64,000 nucleotides of DNA from Devosia sp. 1566. Its GTDB lineage: Bacteria; Pseudomonadota; Alphaproteobacteria; Rhizobiales; Devosiaceae. How positions within the stretch are numbered: position 1 is the first letter of the stretch; each line of letters starts with the position of its first letter. The notes under the pieces were generated by a model. That model made no database searches, was not told the DNA's origin, and worked only from the letters and a program-made list of their open reading frames with translations. The DNA is taken from assembly GCF_004005995.1 (NCBI RefSeq), contig NZ_CP034767.1:3884501-3948500 (forward strand). The letters are read 5' to 3'. Shown here piece by piece: positions 51,488-62,155 of this stretch. Position numbers and translations under genes: made by a program.

Positions 51488-53152
51488 CTAAGCTTTGTTC
51501 CGGTGCCCCAAGCGATCGGCTCCCAATTCCTGCAGGGTCTTGAGCAGCCTCGGCTCAATGGTTTTAGCCTGTAGTGCGCTTTCGAGGCTAAAGGCTTGCT
51601 GCACCTCGAGAAACTGCACCGCAAAGCCGCCGCGGGTTACCCGCACGACCTGGGCGGCGATGGCGCCGATCGCGAGATAGTCGCCGACCCCCAGAGCCAG
51701 AAAGGTCAGCACAACCGCGCCCGAGGCCGAAACATTGGCAATGCGGCAGCGGGTTTGCCGGCCATCGGGCAGGAAGATCAGCGCCTGCGTATTAAGGGGC
51801 ACAAAGCGGGGATGAGCGCGCAATTCCGCCCGGTCATCGCCAGCAGCCGAGCTTGGAAGCCGGTCCCCAAACAGCGGCGCAAAGCGCGCATGCGAGCGCG
51901 GCGTGGCGAGCGTACTGTGCACCGCAGCCCCGCCTAGATAATTGAACTGAGCGGAATAGGCCGCTTCCGCCTTGCCGATCGTATTGGCGCCATAAGCAAA
52001 GCTGGCCAGACCGGCAAGCCGCGCTTCCCGCCCGAACCGCTCGAGTTCGCTCGCCATTTGCAGGTTTTCGCCCTCGGCTTCGCCCAGCGAGATGGACAAC
52101 CCCCAGGTCGCGCCGCGAACGCCATCGTTCAACCGGTCGTCCCAGGGCGTAACTTGCAACACGACACGTTCGGTGATCTCGCGCGCCGTTCTGACGACCT
52201 GGAGCAACTCAAACGCACTTGCCGCGGAAGGCACGCCGATAACATCGAGCAACAGGAACTTGCGATAGGGTGGAGGCAGGGCCGCGCCCAGTTCGATGAA
52301 CTCGGGCGAAGCACCCAGCAGAGTTTGAAACTGCACCGGAACCATGACGCTGGCCTGCTTGATGTCTCCAAGCGCCTGATGCAGGCCTTCGACGGACTTG
52401 GCGAACAACACGCAATCAAGATTGGCGAGCGCCTCCAGCAGCTCATCTCGGCTTTCAAGCGCGGTAAGATGTTCGGCCGCCGCGGTCCCTACCCAGCTAT
52501 CAAGCAGGCTCCGGTTGATGGTTTTACCAAAGGCGCGGCTGGGCCAGAGCGGCTGGAACAGGGCACTGGCATAACGGAGCGCGGTGATGCGGTGGCGTTT
52601 GGCCGACCGGTCGCTGACCTGATCGCGAATGTCAAGCAAGCTGGCATGGAGGGCCGCCAGGGGGTCGCTGGTTTCGGTGAAACGTTGCGAGTCTACGGCC
52701 GCGGCAAAGCTTTCGACCGACACCATGGAAGCGCCATGTTGCAGCTCCAGCTTGATCCTTTCCTCGATCCGCGCCGCGATACGCTGCACCTGGAAGTGCG
52801 CGAACGCTTCGTCCTGGGTCTCAAAGCAAACCTGAAACGCGCCACTGGGCAACAGCTGGAACACATCCTGCGGGCCGAGAAATTGCTGCAGCACCTCCTC
52901 GGCTATGCCAGTGGCGCGATCCGCGAGCGTGTTCCATCCCTCCCCAACGCGCGCCCGGATCTCGTCCAGCCCGACAAGGAGCACGCACCCCGCCATCACG
53001 GCCGTTGAATTGCGCGCGCGTATATGGCTGACCAGGCCAGCAATGTCATTGACGCGAGGCGAGGACGCCGATGTTGCGGCGGCAAAGCCCACAGCCTTGC
53101 TCGATCCGGTGAATAGCTCTCGGACGCGCTTCAACAGGTAATCAGTGCGCAC
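51488..53152 (-). CDS. PilZ-domain protein with degenerate GGDEF-like N-terminal region
   Basis: About 554 residues. The C-terminal PilZ domain (about 445-525) has the c-di-GMP motifs R-x3-R (RAHPRF) and N-x-SASG ([10 protein letters not shown]). Residues about 45-150 follow the pattern of a GGDEF fold ([16 protein letters not shown], then [19 protein letters not shown]), with the GGDEF loop replaced by PSGAF, so no cyclase activity is expected. The middle (about 270-420) may be a degenerate EAL-type barrel, but I cannot show this. Start is taken as GTG 53152 with AAGG upstream; TTG at 53182 is the alternative. No operon partner; it converges with uxuA. Confidence 0.75.
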   Translation of the reverse strand: MRTDYLLKRVRELFTGSSKAVGFAAATSASSPRVNDIAGLVSHIRARNSTAVMAGCVLLVGLDEIRARVGEGWNTLADRATGIAEEVLQQFLGPQDVFQLLPSGAFQVCFETQDEAFAHFQVQRIAARIEERIKLELQHGASMVSVESFAAAVDSQRFTETSDPLAALHASLLDIRDQVSDRSAKRHRITALRYASALFQPLWPSRAFGKTINRSLLDSWVGTAAAEHLTALESRDELLEALANLDCVLFAKSVEGLHQALGDIKQASVMVPVQFQTLLGASPEFIELGAALPPPYRKFLLLDVIGVPSAASAFELLQVVRTAREITERVVLQVTPWDDRLNDGVRGATWGLSISLGEAEGENLQMASELERFGREARLAGLASFAYGANTIGKAEAAYSAQFNYLGGAAVHSTLATPRSHARFAPLFGDRLPSSAAGDDRAELRAHPRFVPLNTQALIFLPDGRQTRCRIANVSASGAVVLTFLALGVGDYLAIGAIAAQVVRVTRGGFAVQFLEVQQAFSLESALQAKTIEPRLLKTLQELGADRLGHRNKA

Positions 53153-53287
53153 GATATTGCCTTGTTGCTTGGCAGTCTCCAAACCGAAAGCGGTTCAGTT
53201 GGCGCCGTATTCTCCGCTTGAGCATGCCGCGGCTTTACAAAGCATTAACCTCGACGCATTTGCCGTGTCGGAGCACGCGCCGGTTGA

Positions 53288-53326
53288 CCGCTGCTAACCT
53301 CCGAGGGAGGCGTAGCCCCGCAGCGG
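53288..53326 (+). other. Nested stem-loops in the gap before the GNAT gene
   Basis: CCGCTGC (53288-53294) pairs with GCAGCGG (53320-53326), enclosing CCTCC-GAG-GGAGG (53298-53310). It lies 82 bp before the acetyltransferase start. I cannot match it to a riboswitch class that I know. Confidence 0.35.
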
Positions 53327-53407
53327 CACCCAGGTGAAAGCCCCGCAGATAAAGCCAAATGTGCTACTTGCCGGGGAAGAGAACGGCAGCAGCAAAGCAC
53401 CAAGCAG

Positions 53408-53827
53408 ATGAGCATTATTTTGACCGTGACAGCCGAGCCCTCGGCCGCCGACCTGTCGGCGATCAGTAAAGGATTGGCAGCCTTCAACCGGGCGGATGTC
53501 GGGCCAGCGGAGCGGCGAGCCCTTGCCGTGACACTCAAAGACGGTACTAGCACGCTTGTGGGCGGGCTTTCCGGTTACACGGCCTGGGGCTGGCTTTACG
53601 TGCAGTGGCTGTGGCTGGATGAAGGCCAGCGCGGCCACGGGTTGGCCAGTCGCATGCTCGAGCAAGCGGAAGCAGAAGCGCGTAGCCGCGGCTGCCACGG
53701 CGCTTACATCGACACATTCAGCCCCGTTGCGCTCAAGGTTTATCAGCGTGCGGGCTATGTGCCCTTTGGCGCCCTGCCCAACTTCCCGGCAGGGCGAACA
53801 CGCACCTTTTTGCAAAAGCCGCTTTAG
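53408..53827 (+). CDS. GNAT-family N-acetyltransferase
   Basis: 139-residue acetyltransferase, normal for a single GNAT domain. The acetyl-CoA motif A is [20 protein letters not shown] (about residues 73-92), motif B is [14 protein letters not shown] with the usual Tyr. The substrate is unknown. Its stop overlaps the convergent anmK stop by four bases. Confidence 0.88.
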   Translation: MSIILTVTAEPSAADLSAISKGLAAFNRADVGPAERRALAVTLKDGTSTLVGGLSGYTAWGWLYVQWLWLDEGQRGHGLASRMLEQAEAEARSRGCHGAYIDTFSPVALKVYQRAGYVPFGALPNFPAGRTRTFLQKPL

Positions 53828-54954
53828 CCGGCAATGCGCCCGCCGGTGAGAGGATGGGGCGCCCCGGTGGTGGTCGGAAAACTGATCGGCAGCCCCCGCA
53901 GCACGCGAGCCGCAAGGAAGGCGAAGCATTCCGCCTCCACCGCATCGCCACGCCAGCCGACTGCTTCGGCGGGAATGGCTTCCACGCCGGCGCGCTCATG
54001 CAACATCGCCATGATGGTCGGGTTATGCCGCCCGCCCCCGCACACCACCAGCTTGGTTGGGCGCTCCGGCAACAGGTCCAGTGCCTTGCCGACCGCTCCA
54101 GCGGTAAACGCGGTAAGGGTCGCCGCACCCCTTGCGGGTTCGAGACCGTCGGCCATCGCAGCGGTGAAGTCGAAGCGGTCGAGCGATTTGGGAAAGGGCG
54201 CGGAGAGATAAGGATGCTGCAGCAATTGCGCGAGCCGTGCCTCGTCGACCTCGCCGCTGGCGGCAAGTGCACCGTCGCGATCCATCTCACCCAGGCCCAG
54301 GGCCTTCATGAAGTCGTTAAGCGGGGCGTTGGCGGGACCGGCGTCAAAGGCAATCAGCCCAGCCTCCCCGTCCCACCAAGTGACATTGGCCACCCCGCCC
54401 AAGTTCAGCACCGCCGTGTCGCCGCTCGCCCCAATGCCCCGCAGCAGCGCCTGGTGGTAGACCGCCGCCAGAGGCGCGCCTTGCCCACCGGCGCGCACAT
54501 CGGCCGAGCGAAAATCGAACGCAACTTTCACGCCAAGCAACTGGCTCATCAGCGCACCGTCACCCAGTTGACGGGTTGCTCCCATTCGGTCCGGTTGGGG
54601 CGCCCGGTGCAACACCGATTGGCCATGGAAACCGATAATGCCGATATCAGCCATGCTGAGGCCCGTGCTTTCCACCAACTGTCGCACCGCTTCAGCTTGG
54701 GCGCGGGTGAGCGCGGCTTCGGCTTCGGCAAAAATGGCAGGCTCGGGCCCCTCGAAGTTCCACTGCCGAGCGGCGGCCAGAGTTGCTGCGAGCAATTGGC
54801 GAACCTCGCTTGTATATGGCGCCAGCGTATAGGCGCCGAACTGCTCGATCCGCTCGCCATCGGTCTTGAGCAGCGCAACATCGATATTGCCGTCCAGCAC
54901 CGTGCCGGTCATCAGCCCAACAGTCCAGATCGGGTCCACGGTGCTATTCTCCAT
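53824..54954 (-). CDS. anmK: Anhydro-N-acetylmuramic acid kinase
   Basis: 376-residue ASKHA-fold kinase that opens 1,6-anhydro-MurNAc and phosphorylates it to MurNAc 6-phosphate during cell-wall recycling. The N-terminal phosphate loop reads [17 protein letters not shown]; most AnmK have GTSxDG, so the Ser is replaced but Asp is kept. Other family marks are [25 protein letters not shown], the catalytic-Asp region [12 protein letters not shown] and [12 protein letters not shown]. It overlaps the serine-hydrolase gene by 11 bases and is the last gene of the peptide-ABC operon. Confidence 0.94.
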   Translation of the reverse strand: MENSTVDPIWTVGLMTGTVLDGNIDVALLKTDGERIEQFGAYTLAPYTSEVRQLLAATLAAARQWNFEGPEPAIFAEAEAALTRAQAEAVRQLVESTGLSMADIGIIGFHGQSVLHRAPQPDRMGATRQLGDGALMSQLLGVKVAFDFRSADVRAGGQGAPLAAVYHQALLRGIGASGDTAVLNLGGVANVTWWDGEAGLIAFDAGPANAPLNDFMKALGLGEMDRDGALAASGEVDEARLAQLLQHPYLSAPFPKSLDRFDFTAAMADGLEPARGAATLTAFTAGAVGKALDLLPERPTKLVVCGGGRHNPTIMAMLHERAGVEAIPAEAVGWRGDAVEAECFAFLAARVLRGLPISFPTTTGAPHPLTGGRIAG

Positions 54955-55951
54955 TGCCGCTGATAAGATCGCCTACGGCGCGCCGCAGGCTCATAATGCC
55001 ACTGTCGAAATGCCGGGTCGGATGGACGCGATTGGTCAGGAGGGTCCAGGCCCGGCTATTGGCGAAATCGATCCATAGGCCGGTGCCGGTAAAGCCGGTA
55101 TGGCCAATCGTCTGGGCCGAGCAAGCCTCCCCACCCGACCACCCCTCATAGGGGCGCTCCCAGCCATGGGTCCGGCGTCCCGACACTGGGGTGCGCATCA
55201 GCTCGATTGCCTTGGCCGAAGCACCCGTGCCATTCAGGAGGCCTTCGGCAAAGTCGAGCACGGCGCCAACGGTGCCGAACAGCCCGGCGTGACCGGAGCC
55301 CTGCAGCGCATAACAGTTCTCGTCATGCACTTCGCCAACCATGACCCGGCCCCGCCAGGGATCCTGTTCCGTTGCGACAGCACGGGCGGGATCCGCCGAC
55401 CAGGCGAAACCCGGTCCGGGATCGATCTGGCGCATGGAGCAGCCCTGCGACCGCTCCAGCACAAAGCCCAAAAGGATGAAATTGAGATCGGAATAAACCG
55501 CGGGACCGGACGCCCATTCATGCTGCATCACAAAGGCGCGCAGCAGGTCGGGATCACTGCCATAGGTATAGATGGGGAACACTCCGGGTAGCGGCGTCTG
55601 GTGCCCCAGACACTGCCGAAAAGTAATCTTGCGTTCCCAATTATCCGCATTGTACTGCCGCCAATCTGGCAGCACCGAGATGATGGGTGCGTCGAGATCG
55701 ATGGTGCCCGCATCCGCCAGCGCCAGAATGCGCGGGGTGGTAAAAATCACCTTGGTGAGTGACGCCAGATCGAACCAAGAGGCTTCGCTGATGGGGCGCT
55801 GCTCTGGTACCAGCTGTGCCAAGCCGATAGCCCTTGTTGCCCGAGAGCCGTCCCGCTCAACCACTCCGAGCACGCCGCCGGGGATGCGTCCTTGTTCAAT
55901 CGCGTGCCGCACGGGGGCAAAAGCGCGCTCCGCTACATCCTCTAGGCTCAT
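54944..55951 (-). CDS. Serine hydrolase of the beta-lactamase/penicillin-binding class C family
   Basis: 335-residue enzyme. The active-site SxxK is Ser 64 to Lys 67 (ASLTK). The YxN position reads YSD ([12 protein letters not shown]), and the KTG box is replaced by HTG (GHTGFTGTG). No signal peptide is visible, so it would be cytoplasmic. This type is often found beside anmK and a peptide ABC importer and may cleave D-Ala-containing or other peptides from recovered muropeptides; the exact bond is not known. ATGA overlap with the ATPase gene upstream. Confidence 0.87.
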   Translation of the reverse strand: MSLEDVAERAFAPVRHAIEQGRIPGGVLGVVERDGSRATRAIGLAQLVPEQRPISEASWFDLASLTKVIFTTPRILALADAGTIDLDAPIISVLPDWRQYNADNWERKITFRQCLGHQTPLPGVFPIYTYGSDPDLLRAFVMQHEWASGPAVYSDLNFILLGFVLERSQGCSMRQIDPGPGFAWSADPARAVATEQDPWRGRVMVGEVHDENCYALQGSGHAGLFGTVGAVLDFAEGLLNGTGASAKAIELMRTPVSGRRTHGWERPYEGWSGGEACSAQTIGHTGFTGTGLWIDFANSRAWTLLTNRVHPTRHFDSGIMSLRRAVGDLISGNGE

Positions 55952-57678
55952 GCGTCCTCCAGCCTTACCCGGTGATCAATACCAGCATCTCGCCAGTTCG
56001 GCGTAGCTGGCTCATAGCCCGGCGGCCGCACCAGCGATGGGATCTGGGTGGCATCCACCGTGAAGTGCTGACGCCGCCGCTCGATAGTAGGCACCGCCGC
56101 AATCAAGCGCTTGGTATAGCTGTGCTGCGGATCAGACAGCACCGAGGCCGCAGCTCCAATCTCGACGAACTGGCCCGCATACATCACGGCAATCCGGTGG
56201 GCGATCCGCTCCACCACGGCCATGTCATGCGAGATGAAAAGGTAAGCGAGCCCGAATTCCTGCTGCAGTTCCACGAGCAGATCCAGCACTTTTGCTTGCA
56301 CCGACACGTCAAGTGCTGACACGGCTTCATCCAGCACCAGAACATTGGGGTTCAGCATTAACGCCCGCGCAATGCAGAGCCGCTGGCGCTGCCCGCCCGA
56401 GAACTGATGGGGAAAGCGCAGGAGAGCATCTTCGGGCAGCCCAACACGGTCCAGCAGCATGCTCATGCGCTCACGCACTTTTCCATCCAGCTTCTGACCA
56501 GCGGCAATGGCAGGCTCGGCCATCAGGTCACGCCCATTGAGACGGGGATTAAGCGAACCGAACGGATCCTGGAACACCATCTGCATCGGACGCTCACCTG
56601 CGCCCCTGGCCGTCTCGATGTTGCCACGGGTCCTGGCGACGAGGTCCAGCATGGCCCTGGCGGTAGTGGATTTACCCGAGCCGCTTTCCCCCACAATGGC
56701 CAGCGTTTCGCCGGGCGCCAGATCGAACTCGACCCCATCCACCGCATGCACCGCGCCCCTAGCGCGCGCAAACAGCCCCCGCTTGAGCGGGAAGCGAACC
56801 ACCAGGTCCTCTACAGCCACCGCCCGTGGCTCAGAGCCTTTGCGCGGCGCATCGCTGCGCACCGCACTACCCCGGTTAAAATGGGGCACCGCTCCGAGCA
56901 GGTGCTTGGTATAATCGTGCTGCGGCCGGTCCAGCACGCCATCGAGCGCCCCCTGCTCCACCGCAACCCCGTTCTGCATCACCATGATCTGGTCGGCAAT
57001 TCCGGCCACGAGCCCGATGTCATGGGTAATAAAGATCATCGCCATGCCGGTTTCTTCGCGCAGTTCGGCCAAGAGCGCCATGATCTGCGCCTGCACCGTC
57101 ACGTCGAGCGCCGTGGTCGGCTCATCGGCAATCAGCAGACGCGGATTGCTGGCGATCACCATTGCGATCATCACGCGCTGGCGCATGCCACCCGATAGCT
57201 GGTGTGGATAATAAGCGAGCCGCGCCTTGGCATCGGGAATGCGCACCCGCTCCAGCGCCTGCTCTGCCGCCAGAGTTGCCGCGCGGCCCTCAAGCCGGCG
57301 GTTGAGGCGGAAGGCTTCCTCGATCTGCTTGCCAATGGTTTGCACCGGATTGAGCGAAGTCATGGGCTCCTGGAAGATCATGCCGATTTCGCGCCCCCGA
57401 ATCCGGCGCAGCACACCCTCCTCGGCACCGGTAATATCGAGCAGGTCGCCGTCGGGCCGCTGCAGCTTTACGCTGCCGCCAGTGACGCGCCCGCCGCCAA
57501 AATCAACCAGCCGGTTGATCGACAAGGCCGTAACTGACTTGCCCGAGCCGCTTTCCCCCACAATGGCGAGGGTCTGCCCTTGGTCGAGCTCAAAGCTGAC
57601 GCCCCGCACCACTTCATTGGCTTTGGGATCACGGCCAAAGCCCACCCGCAGGTCACGAACAGAAAGCAGCGGGCTCAT
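55948..57678 (-). CDS. Peptide ABC transporter ATP-binding protein, fused DppD-DppF type
   Basis: 576 residues with two complete ATPase domains, as in YejF and GsiA. First Walker [13 protein letters not shown], signature [14 protein letters not shown], Walker [14 protein letters not shown]. Second Walker [15 protein letters not shown], signature [15 protein letters not shown], Walker [13 protein letters not shown]. Both H-loops are present. Overlaps by four bases with the permease upstream and the hydrolase downstream. Confidence 0.94.
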   Translation of the reverse strand: MSPLLSVRDLRVGFGRDPKANEVVRGVSFELDQGQTLAIVGESGSGKSVTALSINRLVDFGGGRVTGGSVKLQRPDGDLLDITGAEEGVLRRIRGREIGMIFQEPMTSLNPVQTIGKQIEEAFRLNRRLEGRAATLAAEQALERVRIPDAKARLAYYPHQLSGGMRQRVMIAMVIASNPRLLIADEPTTALDVTVQAQIMALLAELREETGMAMIFITHDIGLVAGIADQIMVMQNGVAVEQGALDGVLDRPQHDYTKHLLGAVPHFNRGSAVRSDAPRKGSEPRAVAVEDLVVRFPLKRGLFARARGAVHAVDGVEFDLAPGETLAIVGESGSGKSTTARAMLDLVARTRGNIETARGAGERPMQMVFQDPFGSLNPRLNGRDLMAEPAIAAGQKLDGKVRERMSMLLDRVGLPEDALLRFPHQFSGGQRQRLCIARALMLNPNVLVLDEAVSALDVSVQAKVLDLLVELQQEFGLAYLFISHDMAVVERIAHRIAVMYAGQFVEIGAAASVLSDPQHSYTKRLIAAVPTIERRRQHFTVDATQIPSLVRPPGYEPATPNWRDAGIDHRVRLEDA

Positions 57679-58514
57679 GGGATGCGCCCCTGCGTGCGAG
57701 GATCAAGAATGTCGCGCAGGGCATCGCCGAAGAGATTGAAGCCCAAAATACCAAACATGATCGTCAGCCCGGGAAAGATCAGCAGCCAGGGCGCCTGCTG
57801 CATTAGGTTGCGCGCCTCGCTCATCATCAAGCCCAGCGAAGGCGACGGGGGCTGAGTGCCGAGACCGAGAAAGCTGAGCCCCGCCTCGGTGAGAAGGGCC
57901 CATGCCAGCGCCAGCGTCACCTGCACGGTCAGCGGCGCCACGAGATTGAGCAGCAGGTGGCGGGTCAGGATAAACCATTGCGAGGATCCAAAGGTCTTGG
58001 CTGCCTCGATGAATTCCCGCCGCTTCAGCGACAAGGTCGGGCCGCGCACGACGCGCGCAAAGATCGGTGTATAAACAATGCCGATGGCGGCAATGCTGGT
58101 CATGGTGCCGGGGCCGACAATAGCGATGATCAGCAGCGCCAGAAGGATCGCGGGAAAAGCCAGGAGCACATCCATCAACCGCATCAGCACGCCATCGGCC
58201 GGGCCGCCCCACCAGGCGGCAAACAGGCCAATGACCGTCCCCGCCAGCGTCGCAATGCCAACCGAAGCAAAGGCGACAACGAAGGACTGCCCGATCGCCA
58301 CCATCAGCCGGCTGGCCGTATCGCGTCCAAGAAGGTCAGTGCCCATCAGATAGGTGCCGTTCGGCGCCTTCATCCGGTCAATGCGAAACTGTTGCAGGGC
58401 ATCATGAGGGGTGATGCCCACAGCCCCAAGGATTGCGAGGAAGATATAAAGGGTGACGATGGCAGCGCCGATCCGGCCGCTCGGATGAGCGGCAATAGCT
58501 TTGAGCAAACCCAT
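57675..58514 (-). CDS. Peptide ABC transporter permease, DppC family
   Basis: 279-residue inner-membrane permease with six spans. Family marks are TYLMGTDLLGRDTASRLM, the coupling loop EFIEAAKTFGSSQWFILTRHL and the C-terminal GFNLFGDALRDILDPR. The start overlaps the stop of the DppB-type gene by one base (TGATG), a strong sign of co-translation. Confidence 0.93.
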   Translation of the reverse strand: MGLLKAIAAHPSGRIGAAIVTLYIFLAILGAVGITPHDALQQFRIDRMKAPNGTYLMGTDLLGRDTASRLMVAIGQSFVVAFASVGIATLAGTVIGLFAAWWGGPADGVLMRLMDVLLAFPAILLALLIIAIVGPGTMTSIAAIGIVYTPIFARVVRGPTLSLKRREFIEAAKTFGSSQWFILTRHLLLNLVAPLTVQVTLALAWALLTEAGLSFLGLGTQPPSPSLGLMMSEARNLMQQAPWLLIFPGLTIMFGILGFNLFGDALRDILDPRTQGRIP

Positions 58515-59473
58515 CAGCGACTCCCCAGCCGAATGCGGGGATCAAGCGCCGCATAGGCGAGATCAACCAGAAGATTGACGATGAGGAAGTTGAAAGCCAC
58601 GAACAATACCGATCCCTGCACCAAAGCGTAATCGCGCTGGCTGATTGCATCCAGCGTCAGCCGCCCAAGCCCTGGCAAAGCAAAGATCTGCTCGACGATC
58701 ACGGCGCCGCCCAGCAGATAGCCAAATTCCACTCCGCTCAGCGTCACCACGGGAATGAGCGCATTGGGCAGGGCATGGCGCCAGATGACGCTACGCGCCG
58801 AGGCGCCCTTGGAGCGTGCGGTGCGTACATAATCCTCATGCAGTACATCGAGCATGGCCGAGCGCGAAATGCGGGTCACCGAGGCGGCAAAGGCAAAGCC
58901 GAGCGTCAGCGACGGAAAGATCAGTTGGCTCAAATTGGCGAGGGGATCGACGTGGAGCGGTGTGAACGTGCCCATCGCCGGCACGACTCCAAAATAAACC
59001 GACAGCACGAAGATAATCACGAGGCCCACCACAAAGCCGGGGGTAGATTGGCCGAGCATGGCCAGCACCCGCACGACAAGGTCGGTGGGACGCTGCGCCC
59101 GGGTGGCCGCGAGCACGCCTGCCGGCACCCCGATGCTGAGCGCTATGAGCATGGACAAAACGGCCAGTTCCAGCGTCAGTGGGAAGCGCTCGAGGATCAC
59201 GGACAACACCGGCCGGCCATAGGTGACCGACACGCCCATATCACCTCCGAACAGCCCGGTGAGCCAGCGCCAATATTGCAGGTGGATGGGTTGGTCGATG
59301 CCGAAATAAGCAGCAAGGGACGCACGTTGCGCCGGGGTCAGCAGGCCCGCTTCCGTGCCGAGCATGGCGGTGATCGCATCGCCCGGAATGAGCCGGATCG
59401 ACACGAATACCAGCACCGAAACGCCCAGCAGGATCAGCGGAAAGGTCAGCAGCCGCTGCGCGACGTAGTTCAT
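58514..59473 (-). CDS. Peptide ABC transporter permease, DppB family
   Basis: 319-residue permease with six spans. DppB marks are the N-terminal VAQRLLTFPLILLGVSVLVF, SIRLIPGDAITAMLG, and the loop DYVRTARSKGASARSVIWRH. It lies 49 bp after the binding-protein gene; that gap holds a tight stem-loop (59496-59514). Confidence 0.94.
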   Translation of the reverse strand: MNYVAQRLLTFPLILLGVSVLVFVSIRLIPGDAITAMLGTEAGLLTPAQRASLAAYFGIDQPIHLQYWRWLTGLFGGDMGVSVTYGRPVLSVILERFPLTLELAVLSMLIALSIGVPAGVLAATRAQRPTDLVVRVLAMLGQSTPGFVVGLVIIFVLSVYFGVVPAMGTFTPLHVDPLANLSQLIFPSLTLGFAFAASVTRISRSAMLDVLHEDYVRTARSKGASARSVIWRHALPNALIPVVTLSGVEFGYLLGGAVIVEQIFALPGLGRLTLDAISQRDYALVQGSVLFVAFNFLIVNLLVDLAYAALDPRIRLGSR

Positions 59474-59495
59474 GAAATCAACCGTTGGGAAAGGA

Positions 59496-59514
59496 GGCGG
59501 GCCCCTGGCCCGCC
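59496..59514 (-). other. Stem-loop after the peptide-binding protein gene
   Basis: GGCGGGCC (59496-59503) pairs with GGCCCGCC (59507-59514) around a three-base loop, directly downstream of the binding-protein stop. It is likely to protect or attenuate the message so that binding protein exceeds permease. Confidence 0.6.
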
Positions 59515-59522
59515 TTCAGGCA

Positions 59523-61043
59523 TCAGGGGGTGACGGAAACCTTGGTCAGGCCGAACAGCGTACCGGTCGGCGAAGGCTCAAAGCCCGACACGGTCTTGAG
59601 CTGGGCCGTATAGGTGTTGGAGGTCGACAGCCAAATCCACGGGGCCATCTCCACCAGATGCGCCTCGAACTGGCCAAAGATTTCCTTGCGCTTGGCGGGG
59701 TCCGTTTCGATCCGGCCCTGCTGCATCAAGCTGTCGAGCTCGTCATCGACATAGTTGGAAACGGCGAGCAGATTGCCATCCTTAGTGAAGTACCGATTGT
59801 ACATTGGATAGGGGTCGGGACGGCCGCCGTTCTGGGCGACTGCCATGTCGAAATCACCGGCCAACCAGGTATCGACAAAGACATTGAGCTCCATGATCTT
59901 GATCTCGAGATCAACCCCGATCTCTGCCAACTGGCTCTGCAGCACCTGGGCCTCGGCCGAGGCGACCGGAGGTTCCCCGCTGGCGGCGATCACGGTGGCC
60001 TTGAACCCGTCAGCCATCCCGGCTTCTTCCATCAGCGCCTTGGCTTTTTCCAGGTCCTGCTCATAGCAGAACAGCGTGCTGGGATCGCTGGCATAGGCCG
60101 GCATGGTCAGGGGGCCGGTGACCTGCCCCTCACCCACTAGGGCGGTATCGAGCACTTCCTGGCGGTTGACCGCGCAAGAGATGGCCTGCCGCACCAGGAG
60201 GTTGTCCATCGGCGCTCGCGAGGGATTGAGCTGGAGCACGTTGTACGCAAGGCCCGGAATAGCATTGAGCTGCAGGTTCGGCTCATTAGGAACGAGCGTG
60301 GCGATCAGCGGATCGTTGAGCAGGGCAAAGTCGGTTTGCCCCGCACGCAGGGAGGCCAGGATCGCGGTCTCATCGGGCAGAACCGAAATGGTGATGCCAT
60401 CGATGGCAAGCTCGCCGCCCGCCCATTCGGGATTGGCGCTCAGCACTTCGCGCGAATTAGGATCCCACTGGTCGAGCTTGAACGGACCCGAGCCAAGCGC
60501 TGTGGTGCCGATGCTGCCCGCCGTAATAGCGCTGGTCGGTACCACAGCGGCATTGATCGTGGCCATGGCCACGAGGATCGGCGCATCGGGCTGGGACAGG
60601 GTGAACACCACCGTGCCCTCGTCGGGGGTGTCGATGGAGGCAATGGACAGGAAATTGGAGCGAGCCGCGGCACCTGTTGCTTCATCCAGCAACCGCTCGA
60701 ACGAAGCCTTGACGTCCGCGGAGGTCACTGGCGTGCCGTCGCTGAACTTGGCATCGGCATCGAGCTTGAAGGTCAGCGTGGTGCCGTCTTCGGAAAAGCT
60801 CCAGCTTTCGGCAATCGCCGGCACCACATTGAGTTTGCCGTCGAGCCGCACGAGAGGCTCATAGATCAACTCCAGCAGCCGCAGGGACGAGAATGCGGTC
60901 TGGGTGTGCGGATCAAGCCCCGTGGCGTCCTGCGCCCAGGCCATGCGCAAGCTCGCCGCCTCAACGGGCAGCGCCAGGGCTGCGGAAAACATCGTCGCTA
61001 TGGCGACGCTGGACAAAAACGGCTTGCCGAACTTCAGATGCAT
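59523..61043 (-). CDS. Peptide/muropeptide ABC substrate-binding protein, family 5
   Basis: 506-residue periplasmic binding protein of the DppA/OppA class. The signal peptide is about residues 1-31 (ending ALPVEA). Family 5 marks are AESWSFSEDGTTLTFKLDAD and SADVKASFERLLDE. The ATG at 61043 is preceded by CGGAGATCACA; the open frame to 61088 lacks a ribosome site. It is the first gene of an operon ending in a serine hydrolase and anmK, so muropeptides or murein-derived peptides are the probable ligand. Divergent from the UTRA regulator at 61269. Confidence 0.92.
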   Translation of the reverse strand: MHLKFGKPFLSSVAIATMFSAALALPVEAASLRMAWAQDATGLDPHTQTAFSSLRLLELIYEPLVRLDGKLNVVPAIAESWSFSEDGTTLTFKLDADAKFSDGTPVTSADVKASFERLLDEATGAAARSNFLSIASIDTPDEGTVVFTLSQPDAPILVAMATINAAVVPTSAITAGSIGTTALGSGPFKLDQWDPNSREVLSANPEWAGGELAIDGITISVLPDETAILASLRAGQTDFALLNDPLIATLVPNEPNLQLNAIPGLAYNVLQLNPSRAPMDNLLVRQAISCAVNRQEVLDTALVGEGQVTGPLTMPAYASDPSTLFCYEQDLEKAKALMEEAGMADGFKATVIAASGEPPVASAEAQVLQSQLAEIGVDLEIKIMELNVFVDTWLAGDFDMAVAQNGGRPDPYPMYNRYFTKDGNLLAVSNYVDDELDSLMQQGRIETDPAKRKEIFGQFEAHLVEMAPWIWLSTSNTYTAQLKTVSGFEPSPTGTLFGLTKVSVTP

Positions 61044-61231
61044 TGTGATCTCCGGTGCGAAACTCTTGCGCGCTCTTTGATGCCTCATGGGCCATCACGG
61101 TGCCGAAGGCGAGCTTATGCCTGGGAGAGCGGGAACGGCAATCAACCAACAGGTCGATAGCCTCGCTTTACAAAGCTTGGCAGCGCTTCTTGCGTTGACG
61201 AGCTTAGCGCCATAACGTCTGCTCTGTCGAG

Positions 61232-61247
61232 ACTGGTATCATACTGG
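61232..61247. promoter_or_regulatory. Candidate GntR/UTRA operator before the regulator
   Basis: ACTGGTATCATACTGG contains the short palindrome GTAT-C-ATAC and the ACTGGT half seen in NagR/DasR-type sites. It is 22 bp before the regulator ATG in the divergent gap. ACTGGTAT recurs at 62125-62132 before the ABC ATPase gene. Confidence 0.45.
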
Positions 61248-61268
61248 ATCTATCGGGAGGGGCCGGTG

Positions 61269-62066
61269 ATGGCAGAAAACGGGCTGGCGGCGCTTGCGCC
61301 CCAGGGTGAAGAGCTGCCCTCTGCCCTGTCGCAGGCCATTGTTGCTGCCATGCGCAGCGACATGGCCCATGAAGACCCACTTTATCTGCAGCTCGCCCGC
61401 GCCATTCGCGGCCTGATCGAAAGCGGTCACCTGCGTTACCGCGAATCGCTGCCTTCGGAGCGCACTTTGGTCCGGGCCACCGGCATTTCCCGTGTCACCG
61501 TGCGCAAGGCTATTGATCAGCTCTTCCGCGAAGGTCTGGTGTCCCGCCGGCCAGGAGCCGGCTCCTATGTCGCGCGCAAATTCGATCAGCCCATGTCGGT
61601 GTTGGTCGGGTTCACCGCTGACATGACGCGCCGGGGCCTTGCGGGTCGGTCCATTCTGCTGGACAAGACGGTCAGCCTGCCCAAGCCCGACGAATTGCTC
61701 AAGCTCGCCCTTTCTCCCAGCGACAAAGTGCTCCGCCTTTCGCGTGTGCGCCTGGCGGACGACGAGCCGCTGGCCATTGAAAACGCCGTGGTCCCCTTGT
61801 TTGCTGTTGAGCCAGACCGGATCGAGCATTCACTCTACGAAGCCATGCGACACACCGGTAACCGACCGGTGCGCGCTCTGCAGCGGCTGCGCGCCGCGGT
61901 AGCGGACGCGGACGAGGCCCGTCATCTAGACATTCCCGAAGGCAGCCCGATCCTTCATATCGAGCGCCATTCCTTTCTCGCCAATGGCAAGCCCATTGAG
62001 GTGACTCACTCCGCTTACCGCGGTGATCGCTATGATTTTGTCGCCGAACTGCACCTGGAAGACTGA
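61269..62066 (+). CDS. GntR-family regulator, UTRA domain (HutC/NagR type)
   Basis: 265-residue regulator. The winged HTH covers about residues 35-100 (PLYLQLARAIRGLIESGHL, then SERTLVRATGISRVTVRKA). A UTRA effector domain follows, with the usual ending (PIEVTHSAYRGDRYDFVAEL). The ATG at 61269 follows GGGAGGGG; GTG at 61266 is also possible. Divergent from the peptide-ABC/anmK operon and upstream of a sugar ABC operon. NagR-type UTRA proteins sense amino-sugar phosphates, which would fit cell-wall recycling, but the ligand here is inferred. Confidence 0.92.
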   Translation: MAENGLAALAPQGEELPSALSQAIVAAMRSDMAHEDPLYLQLARAIRGLIESGHLRYRESLPSERTLVRATGISRVTVRKAIDQLFREGLVSRRPGAGSYVARKFDQPMSVLVGFTADMTRRGLAGRSILLDKTVSLPKPDELLKLALSPSDKVLRLSRVRLADDEPLAIENAVVPLFAVEPDRIEHSLYEAMRHTGNRPVRALQRLRAAVADADEARHLDIPEGSPILHIERHSFLANGKPIEVTHSAYRGDRYDFVAELHLED

Positions 62067-62124
62067 GGCAAAATGCGACAAGTGCTTTACATCGGCAGCG
62101 CCTTGTTCAATGCTGTGGTATTGC

Positions 62125-62137
62125 ACTGGTATGGTCC
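62125..62137. promoter_or_regulatory. Second ACTGGTAT copy, candidate operator
   Basis: ACTGGTATGGTCC lies 18 bp before the ATPase start and just before its AGGAGG ribosome site. Its first eight bases equal those of the 61232 site. Weak evidence alone; the shared octamer and location raise it. Confidence 0.35.
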
Positions 62138-62155
62138 GTGCGCAGGAGGCCATGC

